Positions 1 through 5,059 of a DNA stretch of 7,612 nucleotides are shown here, piece by piece. Within the stretch, counting starts at the first letter, position 1, and each line of letters opens with the position of its first letter. This DNA is from Candidatus Moraniibacteriota bacterium (GTDB lineage Bacteria; Patescibacteriota; Minisyncoccia; Moranbacterales; UBA9337), in the NCBI GenBank assembly GCA_003507475.1, contig DNVQ01000057.1, positions 1-7,612 of the forward strand. Direction: 5' to 3'. Below the pieces are notes generated by a model. That model did not search any database. It saw only the letters and a list, made by a program, of their open reading frames with translations, and was not told where the DNA came from. The position numbers and the translations under genes are program-made.

Positions 1-466
1 TGCTATTCATTATCATCTCGGCGCTCATTTTTATTCTTTCCAAATCCACTTTCGTGCAGACTGTTTTTTCGTAATTTTTCAGAGAGTTTTTTATATCCAT
101 CGCCACATAATCGACAATCTTCATATCCAAAACTTTTTTAAGGACATCCGGGCGCATCCCGTTAGTATCCAGTTTTACCAGATAACCCATTTTTTTTACC
201 TTAACAATGAACTCGATCAAATCTTTTTGAATTGTCGGCTCTCCGCCCGTGATGCACACGGCTTCCAGTTTTCCTTTTCTACTTTTGAGAAATTTAAAAA
301 ATTCCTTTTCATTTTCATTGCCATGAGCTACAAATTGTGAGCCTAGGACCAACTCTGGATTATGACAAAAAGAACAACGAAAATTACAGCCAACTGTAAA
401 AACAGTAGTGGCTATGCGCCCCGGATAATCCAAGAGGGTAAATTTTTGATAACTGGCTAAGTTCAT
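1..466 (-). CDS. nrdG: Anaerobic ribonucleotide reductase activating protein (radical SAM), 3' end cut by window
   Basis: Partial gene: 155 codons are visible and the C-terminus lies beyond the window edge. NrdG-type activases use a [4Fe-4S] cluster and S-adenosylmethionine to make the 5'-deoxyadenosyl radical that abstracts hydrogen from the radical glycine of the class III ribonucleotide reductase. Seen: an N-terminal segment with FTLLDYPGR (residues 9-17), the CX3CX2C cluster motif CNFRCSFC (C27, C31, C34) followed by HNPE, and the SAM-binding GGEP motif at 74-77. DTNGMRP near 100-106 and DYVAMDIK further on fit the PflA/NrdG-like fold. The ATG at 466 was chosen because it directly precedes the conserved start; no Shine-Dalgarno sequence is visible. 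It is the last gene of the nrdR-nrdD-small ORF cluster, 129 bp after the presumed glycyl-radical protein, its likely substrate. A pyruvate formate-lyase activase is the alternative, but the context favours NrdG. Confidence 0.93.
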   Translation of the reverse strand, partial: MNLASYQKFTLLDYPGRIATTVFTVGCNFRCSFCHNPELVLGSQFVAHGNENEKEFFKFLKSRKGKLEAVCITGGEPTIQKDLIEFIVKVKKMGYLVKLDTNGMRPDVLKKVLDMKIVDYVAMDIKNSLKNYEKTVCTKVDLERIKMSAEMIMNS

Positions 467-472
467 ATTATT

Positions 473-500
473 GGTTCTTAGTTATTAGTTCACAGTTCAC
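473..500. repeat. Degenerate 7-bp tandem repeat (four units)
   Basis: Four units in register read GGTTCTT, AGTTATT, AGTTCAC, AGTTCAC. The last two are identical. It lies just upstream of the nrdG start and resembles other 7-8 bp period arrays in this window in style, though not in unit sequence. Confidence 0.6.
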
Positions 501-534
501 AGGTTTTTAATTTGGAAAATTTTTGGGTCTTTTT

Positions 535-564
535 AGGGCGATTCAGATAAATCAGAATCGCCCT
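535..564. repeat. Perfect 10-bp inverted repeat (hairpin)
   Basis: The arms AGGGCGATTC (535-544) and GAATCGCCCT (555-564) are fully complementary around a 10-base centre that itself contains GAT/ATC. It is G/C-rich for its surroundings. On the minus strand the 3' arm is followed by an A-run, so it does not look like an intrinsic terminator for the upstream gene. It could be a dispersed palindromic repeat or an RNA hairpin in the nrdG leader. Confidence 0.8.
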
Positions 565-595
565 ACTATCTCTTTATTTTACTGCGAATTTAAAA

Positions 596-934
596 TTAGC
601 AGCAACCTCCGTCTTTGGGTTTATCCTTATCTTCAGAATCTTCTACCTTAAAAGTTTTTCTATCTTTCCATTCGGCAGACTTTGCCTTATTCCATCTTTG
701 AATCGGAGTGTGAAATCCTACTACCCTGCTATAAACGTCGCAAGGTTGAAAATTTTCGATAACTGCATTTTTTTCATAACATTCACGACATTTTATCAAA
801 TAATTTTTTTCATCTTGAGTATAATTAACATACTCATCACCCTTTGCCAATTCCTTGCCACAATCATGACAAATTAATTTTTTAGTTTCCTCCATATATT
901 TTTTGCCCATTAATGGCAAACTAATTATTGCCAT
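596..934 (-). CDS. Small zinc-ribbon protein carrying an NrdD-like glycyl-radical segment
   Basis: Residue numbers count from a TTG at 937. The annotated start is the adjacent ATG at 934 (residue 2); an ATG at 895 (residue 15, MEETKK) directly before the zinc ribbon is equally plausible and sits after an A-rich tract like the other starts. Neither has a Shine-Dalgarno sequence. Seen: a zinc ribbon with CX2C pairs at C23/C26 and C50/C53; then YSRVVGF (69-75), RWNKAK (81-86) and EWKDRKTF (89-96); a charged tail; and a terminal GGCC with vicinal C112-C113. The middle block resembles the C-terminal glycyl-radical loop of class III ribonucleotide reductases (E. coli NrdD, from memory: RTCGYLG, then N..GKQEE and KRR), making G74 the candidate radical glycine. 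It lies between nrdD, which lacks this segment, and nrdG, which would activate it. I infer a glycyl-radical subunit acting in trans. An accessory or spare domain, as GrcA is for pyruvate formate-lyase, is the alternative. Confidence 0.8.
   Translation of the reverse strand: MAIISLPLMGKKYMEETKKLICHDCGKELAKGDEYVNYTQDEKNYLIKCRECYEKNAVIENFQPCDVYSRVVGFHTPIQRWNKAKSAEWKDRKTFKVEDSEDKDKPKDGGCC
902..920. repeat. Dyad at the 5' end of the small zinc-ribbon ORF
   Basis: TTTGCC (902-907), one extra C, ATTAAT, then GGCAAA (915-920) form an almost perfect palindrome with a single-base bulge. If translation starts at 895 it lies in the leader just before the start codon; if at 934 it lies inside codons. Its role is unknown. 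Confidence 0.35.
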
Positions 935-1006
935 CAATAAACTTATTTTTTATTTTTTTTATTTAATATTTTAAACGCTCTTTTGGAGCAATTAATTGTT
1001 GCTAAC

Positions 1007-1041
1007 TAGCAAATTAGGTTGTAGTTTTTAGTTTGTAGTAA
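1007..1041. repeat. Degenerate 7-bp tandem repeat (five units)
   Basis: Units in register are TAGCAAA, TTAGGTT, GTAGTTT, TTAGTTT and GTAGTAA, with the central TAG kept except in the offset first unit. The three middle units are the clearest. Confidence 0.5.
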
Positions 1042-1064
1042 TTGAAATTATTATTTTTTTACAT

Positions 1065-1110
1065 ATTCTTAAATTCCTACATTCCTAAATTCTCAAATTC
1101 CTAAATTCCG
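1065..1110. repeat. 8-bp tandem repeat (five full units plus a partial one)
   Basis: Units in register are ATTCTTAA, ATTCCTAC, ATTCCTAA, ATTCTCAA, ATTCCTAA and a partial ATTCCG. It is the most regular array in the window and lies downstream of the nrdD stop codon. Confidence 0.75.
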
Positions 1111-1120
1111 ATCTCGCAAT

Positions 1121-1168
1121 CATTCGCATATTTGCGTAATTCGCATATTCATTCGCGTCATTCGTATC
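1121..1168. repeat. Degenerate ATTCGCAT-type repeat, about 9-bp period
   Basis: ATTCGCAT occurs at 1122-1129 and 1139-1146, with variants TTTGCGT (1131-1137), ATTCGCGT (1151-1158) and ATTCGTAT (1160-1167). Spacing is close to 9 bp with one irregular step. It abuts the nrdD stop codon. Confidence 0.55.
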
Positions 1169-1171
1169 ACC

Positions 1172-3271
1172 TTACGCTACCTTTTCAAACTTCACCTCCT
1201 CCTTCTTTTTTACAATCTTACACTTTGGACAAGTGTGATGCTCTCCAGCGATATAGCCGTGCTCAGGACAAATACTAAATGTCGGCGTAAAAGTGAAATA
1301 TGGAAGCGCATACTTAGTAGCGATAGTTCTCACTAAATTCTTAACCACTTCTGTATCATTAATTTTTTCTCCCAAAAATCCATGCAGTACGGTTCCACCA
1401 GTATATTTGGTTTGAAGATTATCTTGCAATTCCAAAGCTTCAAAAATATCGCTCGTATAACCTACTGGAAGTTGTGAGGAATTGGTGTAATAAGGTTGAG
1501 CTGCTCCCGCTTTTACAGACTCATCATTGGCAAAAATAATATCCGGATATTTCTTTTGGTCTAAATTAGCCAAACGATAACTAGTTCCCTCAGCTGGAGT
1601 TGCTTCCAAATTATACATGTTGTCAGTTTCCTTTTGGTATTTTATCATTTTGTTTCGCATATGATTCAATACTCTTTGTGCAAAAAGATTTCCTTCCTTA
1701 GTTGTGATACTCTTACCCATTAAATTTAAAAGTGCCTCGTTCATTCCTATTAAGCCAATAGTTGAAAAATGATTTCCCCAATAAGTCCCGCGCCTAGCTT
1801 TAATATCTTTCAAATAATGTCTTGAATAAGGATAAAGTCCTGCGTCAGTTAATTTTTCAATAAAAACTCTCTTTAGCTCCAAACTTTCTTTGGCGATATC
1901 CATTAGTTTATCCAATTGAGCAAAAAAATCTTTTTTATCTTTAGCTAGATATCCAAGTCTGGGCATATTTATCGTTACCACTCCGATTGAGCCAGTCATC
2001 GGATTGGCGCCAAAAAGTCCCCCACCTCTTTTTTGCAATTCTCTATTATCCAATCTCAAGCGACAACACATACTTCTGGCATCATCCGGACTCATATCAG
2101 AATTAACAAAGTTAGCGAAATAAGGCATTCCATATTTAGCTGTCATTTCCCAAATCGGTTCCAGTGCTTTATCATCCCAGTTGAAGTCTTTAGAAATATT
2201 GTAAGTTGGAATCGGAAAAGTAAATACTCTATTTTGAGAATCACCCCGGCTCATCACCTCCGCGAAAGCCCTATTTATCATATTCATTTCTTTTTGAAAG
2301 GCGCTGTATTTTTTCTTCATCGGCTTCCCTCCGATAATCACTGATTCATCTTTATAGTTTGAAGGCACTTGCAAATCTAGAGTAATATTTGAAAAAGGTG
2401 TTTGAAATCCAACTCTAGTTGGTACATTCATATTAAATACAAATTCCTGAATCGCCTGTTTGACTTCTTTGTATGTCAACTTATCATAATAAACAAATGG
2501 GGCTAGCAACGTATCAAAATTAGCAAAAGCCTGCGCCCCATTAGCTTCTCCTTGCAAAGTATAAATAAAATTAACCATCTGACCCAAAGCCGCTCTAAAA
2601 TGTTTGGCTGGAGCGCTATGAACTTTGCCCGGCACTCCTCCAAAACCTCTAATCAACAAATCATGCAGATCCCATCCGCAGCAATAAGCAGCTACCATCT
2701 GCAAATCATGCACGTGCAAATCTCCACCTTCATGCGCCTCTTTAATATTATTGGTATAAACTTTATTCATCCAATATTTTGAGCTCACGGCTGATGAAAT
2801 AAAATTATTAAGTCCCTGCAAAGAAAATCCCATGTTAGAATTTTCCTTTACTCTCCAGTCTGATTCATCGATATACTTATCCACCAATTCCACCGCCTCA
2901 TCCAACGCTTCTTCGGTTTCGCGCACTTTGCGATGCTGCTCTCGATAAAGGATATAGGCTTTAGCAGTTACTTCGAAATCCAATATCATCAAAACTTTTT
3001 CTACCGTATCTTGAATCTCTTCAATTTCCGGCACATAACCTTTGCGAAAACTTTTGCTCAAAACTTGCACAACTTTCTTAGTTACTTTTTCTGCATCTTT
3101 CAAATCACCCTCTCCTGTTTCGCTAAAAGCCTTGGCTATAGCTTTTACAATTTTTTCATCATTAAAAGGCACCACTTTTCCACTTCTTTTTATAATCCTA
3201 TCTATTCTTTTTGCTTCTACTTTTTTATCAGCCTTTCCCTTTATACTTATTGTTTTTTTCTTTTGAGCCAT
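1172..3271 (-). CDS. nrdD: Anaerobic (class III) ribonucleoside-triphosphate reductase large chain, lacking the glycyl-radical tail
   Basis: It reduces ribonucleotides to deoxyribonucleotides without oxygen, using a thiyl radical made from a glycyl radical. Seen in the 699 residues: an ATP-cone at about 21-117 (KRSGKVVPFNDEKIV), the allosteric activity domain; NSNMGFSLQGLNNF near 144-157; DLHVHD and CCGWDLHDLL (C197, C198); RVGFQTPFSN (286-295); SMCCRLRLDNR (C402, C403), which likely holds the thiyl cysteine; RGGGLFGANPMTGSIG (415-430); and TPTFSICPEHGYI with CPKC, giving zinc ligands C668, H671, C681 and C684. The chain ends 15 residues after C684. From memory, E. coli NrdD has its radical glycine 16 residues after the last zinc cysteine, with about 30 more residues, so the radical loop is missing. 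The start ATG follows an A-rich tract with only a weak AAGG upstream. It is probably co-transcribed with nrdR, 134 bp upstream. Confidence 0.95.
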   Translation of the reverse strand: MAQKKKTISIKGKADKKVEAKRIDRIIKRSGKVVPFNDEKIVKAIAKAFSETGEGDLKDAEKVTKKVVQVLSKSFRKGYVPEIEEIQDTVEKVLMILDFEVTAKAYILYREQHRKVRETEEALDEAVELVDKYIDESDWRVKENSNMGFSLQGLNNFISSAVSSKYWMNKVYTNNIKEAHEGGDLHVHDLQMVAAYCCGWDLHDLLIRGFGGVPGKVHSAPAKHFRAALGQMVNFIYTLQGEANGAQAFANFDTLLAPFVYYDKLTYKEVKQAIQEFVFNMNVPTRVGFQTPFSNITLDLQVPSNYKDESVIIGGKPMKKKYSAFQKEMNMINRAFAEVMSRGDSQNRVFTFPIPTYNISKDFNWDDKALEPIWEMTAKYGMPYFANFVNSDMSPDDARSMCCRLRLDNRELQKRGGGLFGANPMTGSIGVVTINMPRLGYLAKDKKDFFAQLDKLMDIAKESLELKRVFIEKLTDAGLYPYSRHYLKDIKARRGTYWGNHFSTIGLIGMNEALLNLMGKSITTKEGNLFAQRVLNHMRNKMIKYQKETDNMYNLEATPAEGTSYRLANLDQKKYPDIIFANDESVKAGAAQPYYTNSSQLPVGYTSDIFEALELQDNLQTKYTGGTVLHGFLGEKINDTEVVKNLVRTIATKYALPYFTFTPTFSICPEHGYIAGEHHTCPKCKIVKKKEEVKFEKVA

Positions 3272-3405
3272 ATTTTTTTTATTTTTTACCTTGTCTCGTC
3301 GTAGCTTTAGCGAAGAAGGATTATCTCGCCGATTTAATTTTTACGAGGCAGATTTATTTTCTTAGAAAATTATAGATTAATTTTTATTTAATATATTTAA
3401 ATTTT
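3272..3405. other. nrdR-nrdD intergenic spacer with inverted repeat
   Basis: Imperfect arms TGTCTCGT (3292-3299) and ACGAGGCA (3343-3350) pair over 8 bp with one G-U, enclosing GTAGCTTTAGCGAAGAAGGA. That wording resembles a palindromic repeat I associate with Patescibacteria intergenic DNA (from memory, unverified). A TATAAT on the minus strand (3369-3374) could be a -10 for nrdD, but no -35 matches in this A/T-rich stretch. Confidence 0.45.
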
Positions 3406-3861
3406 TTATTTATCCTTTAATTTTTCCAGCTCTTTCTCGAAACTATTTAAACTTCCAAAAGATTTATAAACACTTACAAACCTCAAATAAGCCACATCGT
3501 CTACTTCTTTTAATTTTTCCAAAATTATCTTTCCTACCTCTTTACTACCTATCTCTCCCTGCTTACCCTTGGAATAAATTTGGTGCTCTATTTCATTAAT
3601 TAATTTTTCTTTGCGATCATCGGTAATGGGCCTTTTTTCCAAAGATTTATCAATTCCTTTTCTTATTTTTTCTTGATTATAATCTTCCTTCTCTCCATTT
3701 CTTTTTATTACCAATAATCTGGTAATTTCCACTTCTTCGTAAGTACTAAATCTTTCTTTGCATTTTTCACATTCTCTTCTCCTCCTTATGGCTCTACCAT
3801 CATTGGTATCGCGAGAATCAACCACTCTTGTTTCAGAGTGATTACAAGCTGGACAAATCAT
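3406..3861 (-). CDS. nrdR: Transcriptional repressor NrdR
   Basis: NrdR is a nucleotide-sensing repressor of ribonucleotide reductase genes. It binds paired NrdR boxes when its ATP-cone is loaded with dATP/ATP. Seen in 151 residues, the usual family length: an N-terminal zinc ribbon with C3-X2-C6 and C31-X2-C34, containing VVDSRDTNDGRAIRRRREC, a family signature; then FSTYEEVE; then an ATP-cone from about 49 to 139 starting VIKRNGEKEDYNQEKI and including VAYLRFVSVYKSF. The start is fixed by the zinc ribbon at residue 3. There is no Shine-Dalgarno sequence; the ATG follows an A-rich tract. It leads the nrdD/small-ORF/nrdG cluster. A strong promoter and an NrdR box lie about 85-140 bp upstream, so autoregulation together with the reductase is likely. 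Confidence 0.97.
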   Translation of the reverse strand: MICPACNHSETRVVDSRDTNDGRAIRRRRECEKCKERFSTYEEVEITRLLVIKRNGEKEDYNQEKIRKGIDKSLEKRPITDDRKEKLINEIEHQIYSKGKQGEIGSKEVGKIILEKLKEVDDVAYLRFVSVYKSFGSLNSFEKELEKLKDK

Positions 3862-3885
3862 ATTTTTGTTTTTATTTAAACAGCT

Positions 3886-3924
3886 AAATAGTTGGCATAT
3901 TTCGCGCTTGCCATTTCGCTATTT
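3886..3924 (-). repeat. Nested inverted repeat in the nrdR leader
   Basis: Outer arms AAATAG (3886-3891) and CTATTT (3919-3924), and inner arms TGGCA (3893-3897) and TGCCA (3909-3913), could fold the roughly 100-nt leader of the nrdR transcript. No U-run follows, so it is not a terminator. A role in translation or RNA stability is speculative. Confidence 0.4.
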
Positions 3925-3944
3925 TTATGTTTAAATGAACATTT

Positions 3945-3960
3945 ACACTACATCTTGTGT
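3945..3960 (-). promoter_or_regulatory. NrdR box upstream of nrdR
   Basis: On the minus strand the site reads ACACAAGATGTAGTGT. It matches the palindromic NrdR consensus acaCwAtATaTwGtgt at 14 of 16 positions. It begins 11 bp after the -10 hexamer, so a bound repressor would cover the start of transcription. A second, degraded half-site (CACAAGA on the plus strand, 3979-3985) is inverted relative to it across the -10, with centres about 33 bp apart; known pairs are usually 31-32 bp apart. Confidence 0.75.
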
Positions 3961-3971
3961 ATTACAAAGCA

Positions 3972-3999
3972 ATTATACCACAAGAGAAAAACGTGGCAA
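3972..3999 (-). promoter_or_regulatory. Sigma-70-type promoter of nrdR and probably the nrd cluster
   Basis: On the minus strand TTGCCA (3999-3994) is separated by 16 bp from a perfect TATAAT (3977-3972) with an extended TGG before it. The expected transcription start is near 3965, giving a leader of about 104 nt before nrdR. It overlaps the candidate NrdR half-site. Confidence 0.75.
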
Positions 4000-4038
4000 G
4001 CCCCCGAGTCAATCCTTATTTTAAGCCATTTTTTAAAC

Positions 4039-4047
4039 TTATCCACA
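4039..4047 (+). promoter_or_regulatory. Perfect DnaA box upstream of the nrdR promoter
   Basis: TTATCCACA matches the DnaA box consensus exactly and lies 39 bp upstream of the -35 hexamer. An A/T-rich stretch of about 50 bp follows. DnaA control of reductase genes is known for E. coli nrdAB, so linkage of dNTP supply to replication is possible here. A single box does not make an origin. Confidence 0.4.
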
Positions 4048-4200
4048 TCCACACTTTTTATTTTTTTATTTATTTTATTTTTATTTTATCTAAATTTTAT
4101 ACTGCTGCAACTACTCTATCAAACGATAATTAATAACAATTTCATCAACACCTAACAACCATCATTTGATGAGGAGAAATTTTTATTTCATATAAGCAAG

Positions 4201-4248
4201 CAAAAAATAAAATAAGCTTTCCGATCGAAATTTAATCAGAAAGCTTAT
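4201..4248 (-). terminator. Intrinsic terminator of the 222-residue gene
   Basis: On the minus strand ATAAGCTTTC (4248-4239) pairs perfectly over 10 bp with GAAAGCTTAT (4221-4212), with a 17-base loop, followed by TTTATTTTTTG. It begins 11 bp after the stop codon and isolates this gene from the nrd cluster. Confidence 0.85.
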
Positions 4249-4259
4249 ACGCATCATGC

Positions 4260-4928
4260 CTAATGTGCCACAATTTTTTCATCTTCGAAAGGAGCATCCT
4301 GGGGCTTTATATCCGAGAGGGTTTTTTCAATACGCGCTATTGCTCGCGCAATATTCTTTTTTGCCTCAATTACTTCCTCAGCAAGAATCAGGAAATCTGT
4401 GAGAAAACCATTGCCCTCAAAAGGATTATCTGAGCTTCCATCAAGATACGCCCTCACTTCCGCTAAATCGTTGCGACCTAATAATGCTGCTTGAGGAACC
4501 ACTTTTATCAATTTAATTGCTAACTCAATCGAATTTCTCACTCTAGCATAATCGCCATTTAATTTTATCTCTTGGTTATTGTCATTGATACCCTCCATAA
4601 ATTTCAGAACCTTAGTATAAAATTCGGGACTATCTTTGATATCAATAATTTGTTGTAATATCATGCCAATTTTTTTTCCGGTATCCCCATCCCCTTTGGC
4701 CGAAATCATTGCGATTTCGATCAAAAGATTAGAGACTCTTAGCCCTTCAGCATTAACTATGTCAATGAGAGATTTTCTGATTTTATTCCAGGCCATTATG
4801 AATTCAAGTCTCTTTAGCAACGCCACTAGAAGCACAATGAGTAATACTATAATAAAAGCACTGCTAAATACCTTAATTGAAGTAATGTCACCATTTTCTA
4901 CCAAAAAATTTCCGATTGATGTAAGCAT
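4260..4928 (-). CDS. Unrecognised single-pass membrane protein, 222 residues
   Basis: I recognise no family. Seen: a short N-terminus; one strongly hydrophobic segment at about 19-39 (VFSSAFIIVLLIVLLVALL), followed by KRLEF, suggesting a membrane anchor with the rest in the cytoplasm; then a soluble part that looks mostly helical, rich in I, L, K and E, with a hydrophilic stretch (SSDNPFEGNG, about 165-174) and a helical C-terminal segment (EEVIEAKKNIARAIARIEKTL) before an acidic tail. There are no cysteines and no evident catalytic motif. It is a complete independent unit: consensus promoter, roughly 70-nt leader with a dyad, AGGAG ribosome binding site and intrinsic terminator. It is the only gene here with a clear Shine-Dalgarno sequence, and parts are more G/C-rich than the flanks, which could indicate transfer or simply high expression. 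A membrane-anchored scaffold is a guess only. Confidence 0.75.
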   Translation of the reverse strand: MLTSIGNFLVENGDITSIKVFSSAFIIVLLIVLLVALLKRLEFIMAWNKIRKSLIDIVNAEGLRVSNLLIEIAMISAKGDGDTGKKIGMILQQIIDIKDSPEFYTKVLKFMEGINDNNQEIKLNGDYARVRNSIELAIKLIKVVPQAALLGRNDLAEVRAYLDGSSDNPFEGNGFLTDFLILAEEVIEAKKNIARAIARIEKTLSDIKPQDAPFEDEKIVAH

Positions 4929-4935
4929 GGATCTT

Positions 4936-4940
4936 CTCCT
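4936..4940 (-). promoter_or_regulatory. Strong Shine-Dalgarno sequence of the 222-residue gene
   Basis: AGGAG on the minus strand lies 7 bases before the ATG at 4928, fixing the start. It stands out because nrdG, the zinc-ribbon gene, nrdR, the glycosyltransferase, the protease gene and rpmB show no comparable site, and nrdD only a weak one. Confidence 0.75.
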
Positions 4941-4944
4941 CTTC

Positions 4945-4958
4945 TATCAAAGTTGATA
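4945..4958 (-). promoter_or_regulatory. 14-bp dyad in the leader of the 222-residue gene
   Basis: TATCAA and TTGATA are perfect inverted arms around a 2-base centre, 40-55 bp downstream of the predicted transcription start and just upstream of the ribosome binding site. It could be an operator for an unknown regulator; chance is possible in A/T-rich DNA. Confidence 0.3.
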
Positions 4959-5004
4959 TGTGCCTATCCTCTCTCCCTTATAAAAAAGTACTATTTTATT
5001 TCTG

Positions 5005-5036
5005 ATTATAATACTGCAAAAGTAATAACTTGTCAA
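5005..5036 (-). promoter_or_regulatory. Consensus sigma-70-type promoter of the 222-residue gene
   Basis: On the minus strand a perfect TTGACA (5036-5031) is followed after 17 bp by TATTAT (5013-5008), overlapping a TATAAT (5010-5005) 3 bp further on. Transcription should begin near 5000. Confidence 0.8.
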
Positions 5037-5056
5037 ACAAAAACTCCTTGAGTTTT
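5037..5056 (-). terminator. Short intrinsic terminator after the glycosyltransferase gene
   Basis: On the minus strand AAAACTC and GAGTTTT form a 7-bp stem with a 3-base loop, followed by a T-rich run (TTTTTGTTTG as read from inside the stem). The stem is A/T-rich and so weak. It lies about 100 bp after the glycosyltransferase stop and abuts the -35 of the next promoter, a sensible place for a unit boundary. Confidence 0.45.
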
Positions 5057-5059
5057 ATA

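Larger units (their letters stand above)
467..595. other. Intergenic spacer between the small zinc-ribbon gene and nrdG
   Basis: This spacer holds a heptamer-period tandem repeat next to nrdG and a strong palindrome (listed separately). I see no convincing promoter or terminator for the minus strand. The palindrome is followed on that strand by an A-run, not a T-run, so read-through into nrdG is expected. Confidence 0.5.
938..1171. other. Intergenic spacer between nrdD and the small zinc-ribbon gene
   Basis: After the nrdD stop this spacer consists largely of short tandem repeats (three arrays listed separately), then an A/T-rich run near 940-970. TTGCTA/TAGCAA (999-1012) forms a small dyad. 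No intrinsic terminator or promoter stands out. No remnant of an NrdD C-terminus is legible here in any minus-strand frame, so the separation of the two genes is not a simple frameshift. Confidence 0.5.
3862..4259. other. 398-base intergenic region: nrdR control region and terminator of the 222-residue gene
   Basis: From low to high coordinates it holds the nrdR leader with nested inverted repeats, the NrdR box, the nrdR promoter, a DnaA box, an A/T-rich tract (about 4051-4110) and the terminator of the neighbouring gene. The open frame on the plus strand at 3892-4155 is low-complexity and hydrophobic, has no ribosome binding site, and I do not count it as a gene. Between about 4110 and 4200 I recognise nothing. 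Confidence 0.6.

Noticed and set aside
535..564. Intrinsic terminator for the small zinc-ribbon gene
   Set aside because: On the minus strand the stem is followed by an A-run, not a T-run.
1065..1168. CRISPR array
   Set aside because: Repeat units are 8-9 bp and contiguous, with no spacers.
938..1171. The nrdD / small-gene split as a frameshift or nonsense mutation of an ordinary nrdD
   Set aside because: The two frames are separated by over 200 bp of repeats, and the second begins with its own zinc ribbon, so one base change would not rejoin them. An assembly artefact cannot be excluded from sequence alone.
2033..3304. Several plus-strand open frames opposite nrdD
   Set aside because: They are antisense shadows of a well-conserved gene, with compositions rich in H, S, F and I and no recognisable domains.
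4039..4110. Replication origin
   Set aside because: Only one perfect DnaA box, no dnaA/dnaN genes nearby; a regulatory role at the nrdR promoter is the simpler reading.
3892..4155. Open frame of 87 codons on the plus strand in the nrdR upstream region
   Set aside because: Low-complexity L/F/I/Y-rich translation, no ribosome binding site, and it overlaps the promoter, NrdR box and DnaA box of the opposite strand.
4157..4190. AGGAG on the plus strand near 4170 as a start site for a plus-strand gene
   Set aside because: No ATG, GTG or TTG at proper spacing opens a frame of useful length; the terminator of the opposite gene follows.
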